The notes: generated by a model from the sequence alone, not told the origin. Positions 44,491 through 57,085 are shown, counted from the first letter of the stretch. The stretch: DNA of 64,000 nt from Rhinopithecus roxellana (GCF_007565055.1 NC_044555.1:40922235-40986234), one strand, 5' to 3'. A program made the numbers and translations.

Positions 44491-44744
44491 TCAGTAGTTC
44501 TTAGGACAATTATAATGGCTGTCATCATGGTGGGATACAGAACAGTTTGGAAAAAGGTAATATGTTTCAAAGATTTATGTTTTATGTTATTCATTTTGCA
44601 TCTCTAGCAAATGGCACACAGGTGTTCTGCAATAAATAATGTTTGCTTTTTTTCCTGTCACCTGCATGCCTACCTGCTGTACTATGATTAACGTGTCTAC
44701 AAATTATTACTTCTGCTTAGAGAAGTTTAGAATATTGGAAATTT

Positions 44745-44850
44745 CAGTGATTTGAAACTAGAGAACTTAAACTGAAATCCTTGCTCTGTCACATTGAGTA
44801 TTTAACCTTTCAGAACCTTAACTGTTTAAATAATAAAAGAAGCAAAAATA
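44745..44850 (+). mobile_element. Possible MIR fragment
   Basis: The order 'actgaaatccttgctctgtc', 'tatttaacctttcagaacct', 'aactgtttaaataataa' fits the MIR middle. Weak but colinear. The adjoining 44491-44744 has nothing recognisable. Confidence 0.45.
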
Positions 44851-46049
44851 AAACCGAGTTTTTAGTCTTCAACATGACTGACCGGGGACATTACATGCCA
44901 GCTCTCCCTTGAAGAAAGATAAATATGAACAGTGAGTGGACAAGTTTAGAGTGGAAAGTGAATAGAGGAGAGTCAGGATCTGTTGGGGCACCCATTTGAA
45001 GAAGCTTGGGTGCACAAAAAGAACAAGCACTAACATTCTGGCTGGGATCAAACCCCAAGGAGCTCAGAGCTCAGCAGAAAGGGTAGGTGGGAGTTCTTCT
45101 CTCCTCCTCTCATCTCTCTGACATTCTGACTGCTGAGCTGTTGAGGAACCCTCTGCCCCCATGACCCAGGCAACACTATCAGTTGTGAACAGAGATCTTT
45201 CAGAAAACAAAGGATCAGGGGGCCACCTTGCACAGGCATGCCACACTTCCCCCTCAGACCCAGGTTGAGACAGTGGATGCCATACCACAGTGCACACTTA
45301 ATGCCACTGCCCTGCTCAGTATCTTCTACTCTTAGACTTCTGCCCTACCAGACCACCTGCAGACATACCCCACTCTGACTTTGGTAAACAGGGCACTCAA
45401 GGTTCCCCAGATAGTTGTGAGTTCCCTGGAGATATAACTCTTGGCCTGGAATGTTCACGGGGAGAAGGAAGGAGCAACTCAACAAAGCCCACCATGGGTC
45501 AAAGTCTTCAATTTCTGAAGGAGGAAACACCATAGCCCCGGGATGGTTATGGAGATGGGGTCATTTTTCACCCACCCCCGCTCCTTAGGGAACGGTTGCA
45601 AATGTTGCAATGTCTCTTCCCATTGGAGCCCTACAAGCATGCACAGAAAGAGGCTACTTTTCATGCTTCTCTGGTTGCCTCATCCCCACTGAAGGCAAGC
45701 TCATATTGGGAGAGAGCATGTTTGTGAGTCTCTGGTGTCTCCATTCATGCAGAGGATGAGAACATGCTGTGTAATAGCCTACCTTCCAGCTCTTACTCTT
45801 AAGCACCGTATACTGGACTGCAGTCTGAATTACACCATAATAGAAAAACGGATTGCTACCACAAACAGCATCTGAGAAAGCCACTGCATGAACCTATCTG
45901 CACCCAAGAAACATATGGTTTTCCCTGTGAAAGCAACCAGAAATGAAGCCAATCAGTTATATAAGACATTCAGCACAGTCACAACCTCAAGGGAAAAATT
46001 GATAAAAAATTATAAAGCTCCATCTAAACAGCAAATTCAAAAAAGGAAA

Positions 46050-46985
46050 CATCAGTTCCTTCAGATGAAAAGGAATCAGCACAATAGCTATGGCAATACA
46101 AAAAGTCACAGTGTTTTCTTAACCTCCAAAGTATCGCGCTAACTCTCAATCAGTGAACCCTAAACAGAAGGACATATCTCAAATGACAAATATACAATTA
46201 AGAATATGGATGGCAAGGAAACTCAATGATATCCAAGAGAAGGTTGAAATCCAATAGAAAGAAAGCAGAAAAGCAATCCAAGATTTGAAAGATAATATAG
46301 CCACATTAAAAAAGAACAAAATAGAACTTCTGTAATTGAAAAATTAACTACAGAAATTTCAAAACACAAATTGAATACTTAAAAATAGATGACACCAAGT
46401 AGAAGAAAGAATTTAACAGCTCAAAAATTAGCTCTTCAAATTAACATAGATAAAAATAATAAAAATCTGAACAAAGACTTTGAGAAATATTGGAATATGT
46501 AAAGTGATCAAACCTATGACGTATTAGCATTCCTGAGAGAAAAAAGAAATTAAGAAATTTGGAAAACATATTTGATGACATAATTCTAGAAAATTTGCCC
46601 AATCTTCTAGAGAGGCCAACATCCAGATACAAGAAATTCAGAGAAATCCTGTGAAACACTATATAAGAAGATGATGCCCAAAGCACAGTCATCAGACTAT
46701 CCAAGATTGAAGCTAAAGGAAAAATGTTAAAGCAGCTAGAGAAAAAGGTCAAAGTATAAAAGAAATCCCATTAGAGTAACAAGGGACTTCTGTGCAGAAA
46801 CCTTAGAAATCGGAAGAATTGAAGGCCTATTTTTAGCCTTCTTAAAGAAAAGAATGGCAGCCAATAATTTCATATCCTGACAAACTGAGCTTCATAAACA
46901 AAGGAGAAAAAAAGACTCTCAGAAAAACAACTGCTAATGGAATTCATCAACACCAGATCAGTCCTACGAGAGATGCTTAGGGAGT
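46050..46985 (+). pseudogene. L1 J ORF1 remnant
   Basis: Plus-strand ORF1 text runs from the coiled coil ('gaacaaaatagaacttctgt') through the RRM ('aatttgcccaatcttctaga') to the C-terminal domain ('aaatcggaagaattgaaggc', 'tttcatatcctgacaaactg'). Stops are frequent and no long frame remains. Confidence 0.75.
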
Positions 46986-49289
46986 AATTTTTAAAATATA
47001 ATTTAAACTTTTATTTTATATTCAGAGGATACAGGTGCAGGTTTTTTACATGAGTATATTATGTGAGATTGAGATTTGGGCTACAAATGATTCTGTCACA
47101 CAGCTAGTGAGCATAGTACCCAATAGGTAATTTTTCAGTCCTAGCCCCCATTACTCTCTCCCTCTTCTAATAGTCCTCAGTGTTTTTTCTTTCCATACAT
47201 ACACAATGTTTAGTCCCCATTCATAAGTAAAACATGCAGTATTTGATTTTCTGTTTTGACATTATTTTTTATTAGAATGATGGTCTCCAACTGCATGCAT
47301 GTTTCTGCAAATAGCATTATTCAGTTCTTTTTTATGACTGCATAGTATTCCATGATGAATATGTAGTATATTTTCTTTATGCAAACCACCATTGATGGGC
47401 ACCTAAGTTGATTCTGTATCTTTCCTATTGTGAGTACTGCTGCAGTGAACATACAAGTGCAAGTGTCTTTTTGGTAGAACAATTTAATTTCTTTTGGGCA
47501 TATACTGAATAATGGAATTACTGGGTTTAATGGTAATTGTGCTTTTACTTTTATTGAGAAATTTCCAAACTGCTTTCCAAGTGATTTTCAAACTGCTTTC
47601 CAAAATTTACATTCCCACTAACAGTCCGTAAATGTTCTCTTTTATATGCAGCCTCACCATCATCTGTTATTTTCTGTATTTTTAGTAATAGCCATTCTGG
47701 CTGGAACAGATAGTATCTCATTTAGGTTTTGATTTGAATTTCTCTGATGACTAGTGATGTTGAGCATTTTTTATGTTTGTTGGCCACTTGTATGTGTTCT
47801 GTTGAGATATGTCTGTTCATGTCTTTGGCCTACTTTTCAATGGAGATACTTTTTCTTGTTTTTGAGTTAAGTTCCTTGTGGGTTCTGGATATTAGACTTG
47901 TCAGATGTGTGGTTTGCAAATAATTTCTCTAAGTCTGTGTGTTGTCTCTTTACTCTGTTGATAGTTTGTTTGGCTGTGCAAAATATCTTTAGTTTAATTA
48001 GATCACACTGGTCAATTTTTATTTTTGTTGTGTTTCGTTTTGAAGACTTAGTCACAATTATTTGCTAAAGTCAGTATTCAGAATTATATTTTCTAGGTTT
48101 CTTCTAGGACTTTTATACTTTGAAGACATGCATTTAAATATTTCATCCATCTGGAGTTAATTTTGTATATGGGGAAAGGTAGGGGCCCAGTTGTATTCTT
48201 CTCCACATAGTTAGCCAGTTATCCCAGCACCATTTATTAAACGGTGAGTCCTTTCCTCATTGCTTGTTTGTGTCAACTTTGTCAAAGATGAGATGTATGT
48301 ATGTGTGCAGCTTTATTTATTTCTGTGTTTTATATTCTGTTCTATTGGTCTCTGTCTGTTTTTGTACCCGTGCAATTCTGTTTTGGTTGCCATAGCCTTA
48401 AAATGAGTTTGAAGTTGGTTAATGTGATGTCTGCAGCTTTGTTCTTTTTGCTTAGGATTGATTTGGCTATTCAGGCTCTTTGTTGGTCCTATATGAATTT
48501 TAGAATATTTTTATATACTTCTGTGAAAAATGATGTTGGTAGTTTGACAGGAGTAGTATTAAGTCTTTAGATTGCTTTAGGCAGTATGACCATTTTAATG
48601 ATATTAATTATTCCAATTTGTGATTATGGAATGATTTTTCATGTGTTTGTGTCATTTCTGATTTCTTGCAGCAGTGTTTTGTAGTTCTTCATTTAGAGAT
48701 CCTCCATTTCCTTTGTTAGATGTATTCTCAATATTTTATTCTTTTTGTGGCTATTTTAAATGGGATTATGTTATTTGTTCCTCAGCTTGAACATTATTGG
48801 TGTATAGAAATGCTACGGATATTTTACATTGGAATTGTATCCTGAAATTCACTGTAGGTGTTTATCAGGTCTAGGGGATTTTGTCAGTTTTTAAGGTTTT
48901 TTAAGTATAGAATCATATCATCAGTGAAAATAGATAATTTGGCTTATTTTATTCCTGTTTGAATGCCATTTATTTCTTTCTCTGGCCTGGTCTCTGACTA
49001 GGACTTCCAGTACTATGTTGGATAGGAGAGATGAGCGTCATCATCCTTGTCTTGTTCTGCTTCTCAAGGGGAATCCTTCTAGCTTTTGTCTATTCAGTAT
49101 AATCTAGGCTCTGGGTTTCTCACAGATGACTCTTATTGTTTTAAGATATGTTTCCTGGATACCTTGTACGTTTAGGGTGTTTATCATGAAGGAATGATGA
49201 ATTTTATTGAAAACTCTCTGCACTTAATGAGATAATCATATGTTTTTAAAATTATGTTTATGTGGTGAATGACATTTATTGACTCGATT
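46986..49289 (-). mobile_element. L1 K, 5'-truncated L1 inserted in L1 J
   Basis: Reverse-complement 3' UTR and ORF2 from 'tattcagaggatacaggtgc' to 'gacatttattgactcgatt'. Its last 13 bases are repeated at 52446-52458 because L1 L inserted there, so K really ends at 52458. Flanks 'cttagggagt' (46976-46985) and 'cttaggtgagt' (52459-52469) look like its target-site duplication. Confidence 0.85.
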
Positions 49290-49491
49290 ACTTTTTAAAA
49301 AAATTTTATTTCCACAAGTTTTTTGAGGAACAGGTGGTATTTGGTTACATGAGTAAGTTCTTTAATGGTGATGTGTTAGATTTTGGTGCACCCATCACCC
49401 AAGCATTACATACTGAATGCAATTTATAGTCTATTATTCCTCACTCCCCTCCCACCCTTTCCCCTGGGTCCCCAAAGTTCATTATATCATT

Positions 49492-49628
49492 CTTTTTTTT
49501 TTTTTTTTTTTTTTTGAGACGGAGTCTCGCTCTGTCGCCCGGGCTGGAGTGCAGTGGCTGGATCTCAGCTCACTGCAAGCTCCGCCTCCCGGGTTTACGC
49601 CATTCTCCTGCCTCAGCCTCCCGAGTAT
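49492..49628 (-). mobile_element. 5'-truncated AluY-derived SINE (half element)
   Basis: A 25-T tail, then 'gagacggagtctcgctctgt', 'gtgcagtggctggatctcag', 'ctccgcctcccgggtttacg', stopping at 'cctcccgagta'. The 'ggatctcagctcactgc' variant and low divergence fit a young monkey Alu. Only the right arm is present. Confidence 0.93.
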
Positions 49629-49802
49629 TCTTATGCCTTTGCATCCTCATAGCTTAGCTCCCACTTATGAGTGAAAATATATGACATATGTTATGACATA
49701 TAACATTCCTGAGTTACTTCACTTAGAATAATAGTCTCCAGTCTAATCCAGGTTGCTGTGAAAGCCAATAATTTGTTTCTTTTTATGGTTGAGTAGTAGT
49801 CC

Positions 49803-49861
49803 ATCATATATATACACATATATATCACATATATATACTATACACACACACACACACACAC
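49803..49861. repeat. (TA)n/(CA)n compound microsatellite
   Basis: TA-rich tract 'catatatatacacatatata' followed by about ten CA units, expanded from the TA tract normally found at this L1 position. Confidence 0.93.
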
Positions 49862-50528
49862 CGCTACCACAATTTATTTATCCACTCATTGATTGATGGA
49901 CATTTGGGCTGATTCCATGTTTTTGCAATTGCAAATTGTGCTGCTATAAACATGTGTGCAGGGATCTTTTTCACATAATGACTTCTTTTCCTCTGGGTAG
50001 ATACCCAGTAGTGGGATTGCTGGACCAAAAGGACTTCTAGTCCTTTAAGGAATCTCCATGTTGTTTTTCATAGTGGCTATACTGGTTTACATTCCCACCA
50101 GCAGTATAGACATGTTCCCTTTTCACTGCATTCTCGCTAACATCTATTATTATTTTTTTGATTTTTTGATTATGGAAATTCTTGCAGGTGTAAGGTGGTA
50201 TCACATTGTGGTTTTGATTTGCATTTCACTGATCATTAGTGATCTTGAGCATTTTTTTCACGTTTGTTGGCCATTTGTGTATCTTCTTTTGAGACGTGTC
50301 TATTTATGTCCTTAGTGTATTTTTTGATGGGATTGTTTGTTTTTCTTGCTAATTTGTTTGAATTCCTTGTAGATTCTGGATATTAGTCCTTTGTCAGATG
50401 TAGAGATTGTGAAGATTTCTCCCACTCTGTGCATTGCCTGTTTACTCTACTGACTGTTCCTCTGGCTATGCAGAAACGCCTTAGTTTAATTACATCCCAC
50501 CTATTTATCTTTGTTTTTGTTGCATGTG

Positions 50529-52445
50529 CTTTCCAAACCTAAACCCAGCAGAAGAAAAGAAATAACGAAGATCGGAGCAGAATTAAATGAATTTGACATA
50601 AACAAGCTAAACAATACAAAAGATAAATGAAACAAAAAGCTAGTTCTTTGAAGAGATAAATAAAATAGACCTTTAACAAGATTAACCAAGAAAAAAAGAG
50701 AGAAGATCCAAATAAGCTCAATTAAAAATGAAATGGGAGATATTACAACTAGCAACACAGAAATACAAAAGTTCATTCAAGGCTACTATGGACACCTTTA
50801 TGCGCATAAAATAGAAAACCTAGAGGAGATGGATAAATTCCTGAATATATACCCTTCTAACTTAAATCAGAAAGAATTAGAAACCTTGAACAGACTAATA
50901 ACAAGCAACGGGATTGAAATTGTAATAAAAAAATTACGAACAAAAAAAGTCCAGGACCAGCCAGATTCTCAGCTGATTTCTATCAGACATTCAAAGAAGT
51001 ATTGGTACCAATCCTATTGACACTATTCCACAAGATAGAGAAAGAGGAAATCTTCCCTAAGTCATTCTATGAAGCCAGTATCATCCTAATACCAAAATCA
51101 GTAAAGGACACAGCAGCAACAACAACAACAAAAAACTATAGACCAATATCCGTGATCAACATAGATGCAAAAATCCTTAGCAAAATACTAGCTAACCGAA
51201 TCCAACAGCATATCAAAAAAAAAAAAAAAAAAAAAAAATTCACCATAGTCAAGTGGGTTTCATACTGGGGATGCAGGGATGGTTTAACATATGCAAGTCA
51301 GTACATGTGATACACGACATAAACAGAATTAAAAACAAAAATCACATGATCATTCCAAAAGATGCAGAAAAAGCATTTGACAAAATCCAGCATCGCTTTA
51401 TGATTAAAACCTTCAGCAAAATTGGCATACAAGGCCTCAATGTAATAAAAGTCATCTATTACAAACTCTCGGCCAACATAATACTAAACAGGGAAAAGTT
51501 CTCTCTCAGAGAACTGAAACAAGACAAGGATGCCCACTCTCACGACTTCTACTTATCATAATAGTGGAAGTCCTAGCAAGAGCAATCAGAGAAGAGAAAT
51601 AAATAAAGGCATCCAAAGTGAAGAGGAGGTCAAACTGTCGTTGTTTGCTGATGATATGATCATAAACCTAGAAAACCCTGAAGACTCATCCAAAAAGCTC
51701 CTAGAACTGATAAATGAATTCAGCAAAGTTTCAGGACACAAAATTTACACAAATTAGTAGTTCTGCTATATACAAATTAGTAGTTCTGCTATATACCAAC
51801 AGCAACCAAGCTGAGAATCAAATCAAGAACTCAACCCCTTTTACAATAACTGCAAAAAATAAAAATTAAAAAAAAAAAATACTTAGGAGTATACCTAACC
51901 AGGGAGGTGAAAACCTCTACAAGGAAAAATATAAAACACTGCTGAGCGAAATCGCAGATGACACAAACGAATGGAAATACATCCCATGCTCATGGATGCA
52001 TAGAATCAATATTGTTAAAATAACCATATTGCCAAAAGCAATCTACACATTCAGTCCAATTCCCATCAAAATACCATCATCATTCTTCACAGAACTCACA
52101 AAAACAATCCTAAAATTCATATGGAACTAAAAACGAGCCCACAAGAGCCCACATAGCCAAAGCAAGACTAAGCAAAAAGAACGAATCTGGAGGCAACATG
52201 TTACCTGACTTCAAACTATACTATAATGCTATAGTCACCAAAACAGCATGGTAGTGATATGAAAATAGACACATAGACCTATGAAACAGAATAGAGAACC
52301 CAGAAATAAACCTAAATACTTGCAACCAACTAATCTTCAACAAAGCAAACAAAAACATAAAGTTGGGGAAACGATACCTTATTCGACAAATGGTGCTGGG
52401 ATAATTGGCAAGCCACATGTAGGAGAATGAAACTGGATTCTCATC
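50529..52445 (+). pseudogene. Inverted ORF2 segment of L1 L (reverse transcriptase)
   Basis: Short plus-strand frames (50733-51020, 51002-51310, 51253-51561, 51530-51757) cover the linker and the polymerase. FADD survives in 'SLFADDMIINLENP' near 51640-51680. Frameshifts, a 25-A run at 51216-51240 and a 23-bp duplication (51749-51794) break it. Confidence 0.85.
51749..51794 (+). repeat. 23-bp tandem duplication
   Basis: 'acaaattagtagttctgcta' plus 'tat' occurs twice without change, inside the inverted ORF2 of L1 L. Confidence 0.95.
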
Positions 52446-52682
52446 TATTGACTTGATTCTTAGGTGAGTTCTTAACACAGAAACAATACTTGCTGCCACA
52501 AAATCACATCTAAGTACATAGCCCATGCACCCTATGAAGCAACTACACAGTTGACACTAAAATGCAACTATGTAACATTATGACGAGAGCAAAACCTCAT
52601 ATATCAGTATTAATCTTGAATGTAAATGTCCTAAATACTTCCCCTAAAAGACCTAGAGTGGCAAATTGAACTAGACAGTATG

Positions 52683-54785
52683 AACATAACAATATTGATT
52701 CTTCAAATCCATAAGCGTGGACTATTTTTCCATTTGTGTCTTTCTATGATTTCTTTCAGCACTGTTTTGCAGTTCTCCTTGTAGCTATTTTTCACTTCCT
52801 TCATTATAAGTGGTCTCCTAGGTATTTTAATTATTGTGGCTATTGTAAATGGAATTACATTATTGATTTGGTTCTTAACTGAAATGCTATCAGTGTATAG
52901 AAATGCTACTGGTTTTGCATGTTGATTTTGTACCATAAAACTTTACTGAAGTTATCAGGTCTAGGAGTCCTTAGGTGGAATCTTTATGTGTTTCTAGGTA
53001 TAGAGTTATATCATCAGTGAAGAGAGAGATAAATTGACCTCCTGGTTTCCTATTTAAATGCCTTTTCTTTCTCCCCCTTGCCTTATTGCTCTGGCTGGAA
53101 CTCCCAATACTTTGTTAAATAGTAGAGAACGTGGAAACTCTTGTCTTGTCCACAGTTATAGAGGGAATACTTCCATCTTTTTCCTGTTCAGTATGTTGGT
53201 TTGGGGTTTGTCATAGATGGTTCTTACTACTTTGAGATGTGTCTCTTCATTGCCTAGTTTGTAGAGGGTTTTTTATCATCAAAGGATGTTGGATTTCATT
53301 GAATTTCGTTGCATCAACTGAGATAATTTTATATGTTTTGTTTTTGATTCTGTTGAATAAATGTGTGAATCACATTTATTGATTTGTGTACATTGTATAA
53401 TGTCTGCATCCCAGGAAGAACGCCCAGATAATCATGGTGAATTATCTTTTGGATATGCTGCTTAACTCCATTTGCTAGTGTTATGTTGAAGATATTTGCA
53501 CCTATGTATATCAGAAACATTGGCTTGTTTTTGTTGTCGTTGTGCTCTTTTCTGATTTTGGAATCAAGACGATACTGGTTTCATCAAATTCATCAGGGAA
53601 AACCCCTTTCTCCTCAATTTTTTAGAATGGTTTAAGTCAGAAAAATGATAACTATTTTTTATACATCTGGTAAAAATTTTCCTGTGAATATGTATGATCC
53701 AAGGCTTTTTTATTTGGTGGATAGTTTTGTTTTTTTTTTTTTTTAAATTACTGTCTCAATTTGTTGTTATTCGTCTGTTCAAATTTTTAATTTCTTCCTT
53801 CTTTATGTGTGTTTTCAGGAATTTATCAATTTCCTCCTGACTTTCTAGCTTGTGCACTTCGAGATGTTCATAATAGTCTCACAGACTATGTTGTATTTTT
53901 GTTGGGTTGGTTGTAAAGTTACCGTTGTTGTTTTTGATTGTGCATATTTAAATCTTCCATTTTTTTTCTATGATCTAGCTGATGTTCTATTAATCTTGTT
54001 TCCATTTTGGAGGGAACAACTTTTGTATTTTGTTAATCCTTGTATTTTGTCTCAATTTCATGCTGTTCCACTCTGATTTTAGTATTTTTTTTCTTCTGCT
54101 AACTTTGGGTTTAATTTGCTCTTGTTTTTCTAGTTTGTTTTGGTGCAACATTAGGTTGTTGATTTGAGAAATTTCTATCTTCTTTATGTAGGCATTTAGC
54201 TCTATATACTTTTCTTACAACACTGGTTTTGCTGCATCCCAGAGGTTTGACTTATGTTGTCTCTTTGTTTTCATTTGTTTCAAGTTTTTTTTTTTTTTTT
54301 CTTTAATTGTGTTCTTTACCCAAAAGTCACTCAGGAGCAAGTTGTCTACTTTTCATTTTCTGTGTTGTTTTCTTTTCATTTTTTGTGTTGTTTTAAGAGT
54401 TCTAATTGATATTGCTTTATAATTTTATTTCCCAGTACTCTGAGATGATGCTTGGTATGATTTTGATTTTTTTGAATTTATTGAGACTACTTTTATGGCC
54501 AACCATGTGGCCAGTCTTTGAGTATGTTCTGTCTGCAGATGATAATGTGTATTCTGTAGCTGTTGAGTAGAGCATTCTGTAGGTATCTATTAGGCCCAAT
54601 TTGTCAGGTGTCCATATAGATCTGGAATTTCTTTATTAGTGTTCTGCCTTGATGATCTGTCCAAGGCTGTCAGTGGGGTGTTGAAGTCCCTCGTTATTTT
54701 TGTGTGGCTGTATATCTCTTTGCTTAGCTCTAGTAGTAATTCTTTCATTAGTCTTGGTGTTCTGATACTGGATGCATATACACAT
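52683..54785 (-). pseudogene. Inverted ORF2 block of L1 J
   Basis: Reverse-complement ORF2 from the late polymerase/C-terminal region (left end, 'aatattgattcttcaaatcc') to the endonuclease (right end, 'gttctgatactggatgcata'). Short frames include 54802-54590 and 53520-53329, the latter in the polymerase. Plus-strand ORF2 lies on both sides. Segments of ORF2 expected at each breakpoint are missing (roughly 70 codons at the left partner, and more than 100 at the right). Confidence 0.8.
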
Positions 54786-55760
54786 ATTTGCAAACTGTGC
54801 ATTTGCCAAGGGGCAAATATAGAATCTATAAGAAACTTAAATCAACAGAAAAAAAACAAAAACAAAAACAAATAACCCAATTCAAAGTGAGTAATGATCA
54901 GCAACAGACATTCCTCAAAAGAAGATATACAAGTGGCTAGCAAACAGATTTTTAAAATGCTTAACATCACTAATCATGAGAGAAATGAGAATCAAAACCA
55001 CAATGAAATACCATCTCACACTAATCAGAATGGCCACTAATGAAAAGTCAAAAAATAACAGATGTTGGCAAAGTTGCAGAGAAAAGGGAATGCTTATATA
55101 CTGTTGGTGAGAATGTAAATTAGTTCAATCCCTGTGACATGCAGTTTGAGTGTTTCTCAAAAAACTAAAAATAGAAGTACCATTTGACCCAGCAATTTCA
55201 TTACTTGGTATATAAGCAAAGGAAAACTAAACACTCTACCAAAAAGACACCTGCACTTGTATTTTTATTGCAGTAGTATTCACAATGGCAAAGGCATGGA
55301 ATCAACCTAGGTGCCCATCAATGTTAGTTTGGATAAGGAAAATGTGGTATATATACATCATGGAATACTCTGGAGCCATAAAAAACAGCAACATTATATC
55401 CATCAGAGCAACATGGATGCAGCTGGAGGCCATTATCATAAGTAATTAACACAGAAACAGAAAAAGCAATGCTGCGTGTTTTCACTTATGAGTGGGAGGT
55501 AAACATTGGATATGTATGAACTAAGCATCTTTATGTATAGACATAAAGATAAAAACAATAGACAGTGGAGACACCAAAGCTGTGGAAGGAGGGTTGGAGT
55601 CAAAGTTTGGAAACTACCTATTGGGTACTATATTCACTATTTTGGTGACAGGTTCAATAAAAGCCCATACATCACAATCTTGCAATATATCTATTTAACT
55701 AACCGGCACATGTATCCCCAAATCAGAAAAAGGAAGCAAAACAAGCAGACAAAGCAAAGC
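54786..55760 (+). mobile_element. L1 J ORF2 C-terminus and 3' UTR
   Basis: Plus-strand text 'atttgcaaactgtgcatttg', 'aaaccacaatgaaataccat', 'ttcacttatgagtgggaggt' and 'actaaccggcacatgtatcc' ends in an A-rich 'aagcaaaacaagcagac' region. Confidence 0.88.
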
Positions 55761-55789
55761 AAATAGTTTTTACCTTAAATGGATAAAAT

Positions 55790-55880
55790 AATCCATTGAG
55801 GAAATGTGTAATGTTTAGGACATTTTTGGACATATGGAAAATGCTCAATAAATTACAAAAGTTATTCATATAATTGTCAT
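55790..55880 (+). mobile_element. MIR SINE 3' fragment
   Basis: 'tgaggaaatgtgtaatgttt', 'aggacatttttggacatatg' and 'aaaatgctcaataaat' follow the MIR 3' end. Confidence 0.6.
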
Positions 55881-55904
55881 TATCACCATCACCATTGTCA
55901 TCAA

Positions 55905-56100
55905 AATATTCACTGTGCATCCTTGGGCAAGTTGCTTTGTTTTATGAGCCTTAGTTATGTTTTTTCCAAAATGAGGAAAATCCTAATACCTCCCCTATAG
56001 GATTGTTGTGTAAATTGAACCAAATAGTAAATGCAAAATGTTTGGCATTTATGGATGACACAAAATGAAGGCTCACTAAATGTTAACAATAGTAATAGTA
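55905..56100 (+). mobile_element. MIR SINE
   Basis: 'tccttgggcaagttgctttg', 'gaggaaaatcctaatacctc', 'cctataggattgttgtgtaa' and 'ggctcactaaatgttaacaa' match MIR in order; a second MIR directly after the fragment at 55790. Confidence 0.8.
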
Positions 56101-56428
56101 CTTTTTTTTATTGTTTTGTTTTGTTTTCTTTTGTTTTGGTTGTTGAGACGGAGTCTTGCTCTGTCGCCCAGGCTGGAGTGCAGTAGCGAGATCTCATCTC
56201 ACTGCAGGCTCCGCCTCCCGGGTTCACGCCATTCTCTTGCCTCAGCCTCCCGAGTAGCTGGGACTACAGGCGCCCGCCACCACGCCCGGCTAATTTTTTT
56301 TGTATTTTTTAGTAGAGACTGGGTTTCACTGTGTTAGCCAGGATGGTCTCTATCTCCTGACCTCGTGATCCACCCACCTCGTCCTCCCAAAGTGCTGGGA
56401 TTACAGGCGTGAGCCACCGCTCCGGGCC
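56101..56428 (-). mobile_element. AluY SINE, full length
   Basis: Reverse-oriented. A (TTTTG)n tail, then 'gagacggagtcttgctctgt', 'ggcgcccgccaccacgcc', ending 'gccaccgctccgggcc'. Low divergence. Confidence 0.97.
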
Positions 56429-56870
56429 AGTTGTAGTTATAATCATTATGAAGCTATGGAATGATAAAACGCCGTCAAGTTTCAATGCCAGAGTGAATGT
56501 GATCAGAGTAGTGACTTAGAGCTGGTTTGTGGTGTATTGTTTGATGAAAGAAAATTCAGGTAAGAAGAAACATTGGTGACGTCTGGCGCTGAGAATTATA
56601 GAACAAAGGGCAGTTAAATGCAGTAGAGGTAACTGGGTGTGGGAGAACTGTTAAACTATTGAAGAGAGAGACTTGTCTAAGGCATGGGAAGGACCTCAGA
56701 CCCTAGGAGCACTGTGGAACTTACTTTTGCAAAATACAGTGAATTAGTTCTCTGTTCATTTTTTAATTATCTGACATCTGTGTTTTTATATTTATCTAGA
56801 TTCTCCCTAAAGATAAGCATGAAGCTTTTAGAGCCCAGCTATCCTCAAAAAATTGATTAAATTGGATAGA
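56429..56870. other. Unannotated intergenic DNA
   Basis: No repeat or gene recognised on either strand. Confidence 0.55.
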
Positions 56871-57085
56871 ACTCTGCTTTAAAATCAAACAGAGGTGAAT
56901 CCAAATCTTGCATACCCCATCTATCATGTTTATATGCTTCATAAGTTAATTAGATATACTTAGCTCCAGTTTCCTGTTCTTTCAAATGGACATGCAACTT
57001 AATTCACAGCAGTTTTAAGTATTACATAAGATTTGTTCATGAAGTCTTGGGTGACTGGCACATAGTTCATGTATTTTAGATGTCT
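56871..57085 (+). mobile_element. MIR SINE
   Basis: 'actctgctttaaaatcaaac', 'ttagctccagtttcctgttc', 'tttcaaatggacatgcaact' and 'ggtgactggcacatagttca' follow the MIR consensus order. Confidence 0.7.

Larger units (their letters stand above)
49290..52445 (-). mobile_element. L1 L, twin-primed L1 inserted in L1 K
   Basis: The 3' portion (49290-50528) is minus strand and the 5' portion (50529-52445) is inverted to plus strand. The target-site duplication is 'tattgactcgatt' (49277-49289) and 'tattgacttgatt' (52446-52458), one change in 13. The inverted part covers ORF2 from the pre-polymerase linker to 'tgaaactggattctcatct'. The 3' portion starts about 150 bp further on, so a short internal deletion accompanied the twin-priming junction. 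Confidence 0.9.
44860..55760 (+). mobile_element. L1 J, plus-strand old L1 with internal inversion, interrupted by L1 K and L1 L
   Basis: Pieces in L1 order: 5' UTR and ORF1 (44860-46985), ORF1-ORF2 spacer with the first ~35 codons of ORF2 (52459-52682), an inverted ORF2 block (52683-54785, minus strand), and ORF2 C-terminus plus 3' UTR (54786-55760). Together these make about 5.4 kb of a single L1M/L1P-age element. Between spacer pieces sits the K/L nest (46986-52458). The exact 5' end is uncertain. Confidence 0.75.

Noticed and set aside
52683..55760. A third twin-primed L1
   Set aside because: ORF2 start and ORF1 of the same element lie in normal orientation to the left, and no enclosing target-site duplication was found; in-place inversion fits better.
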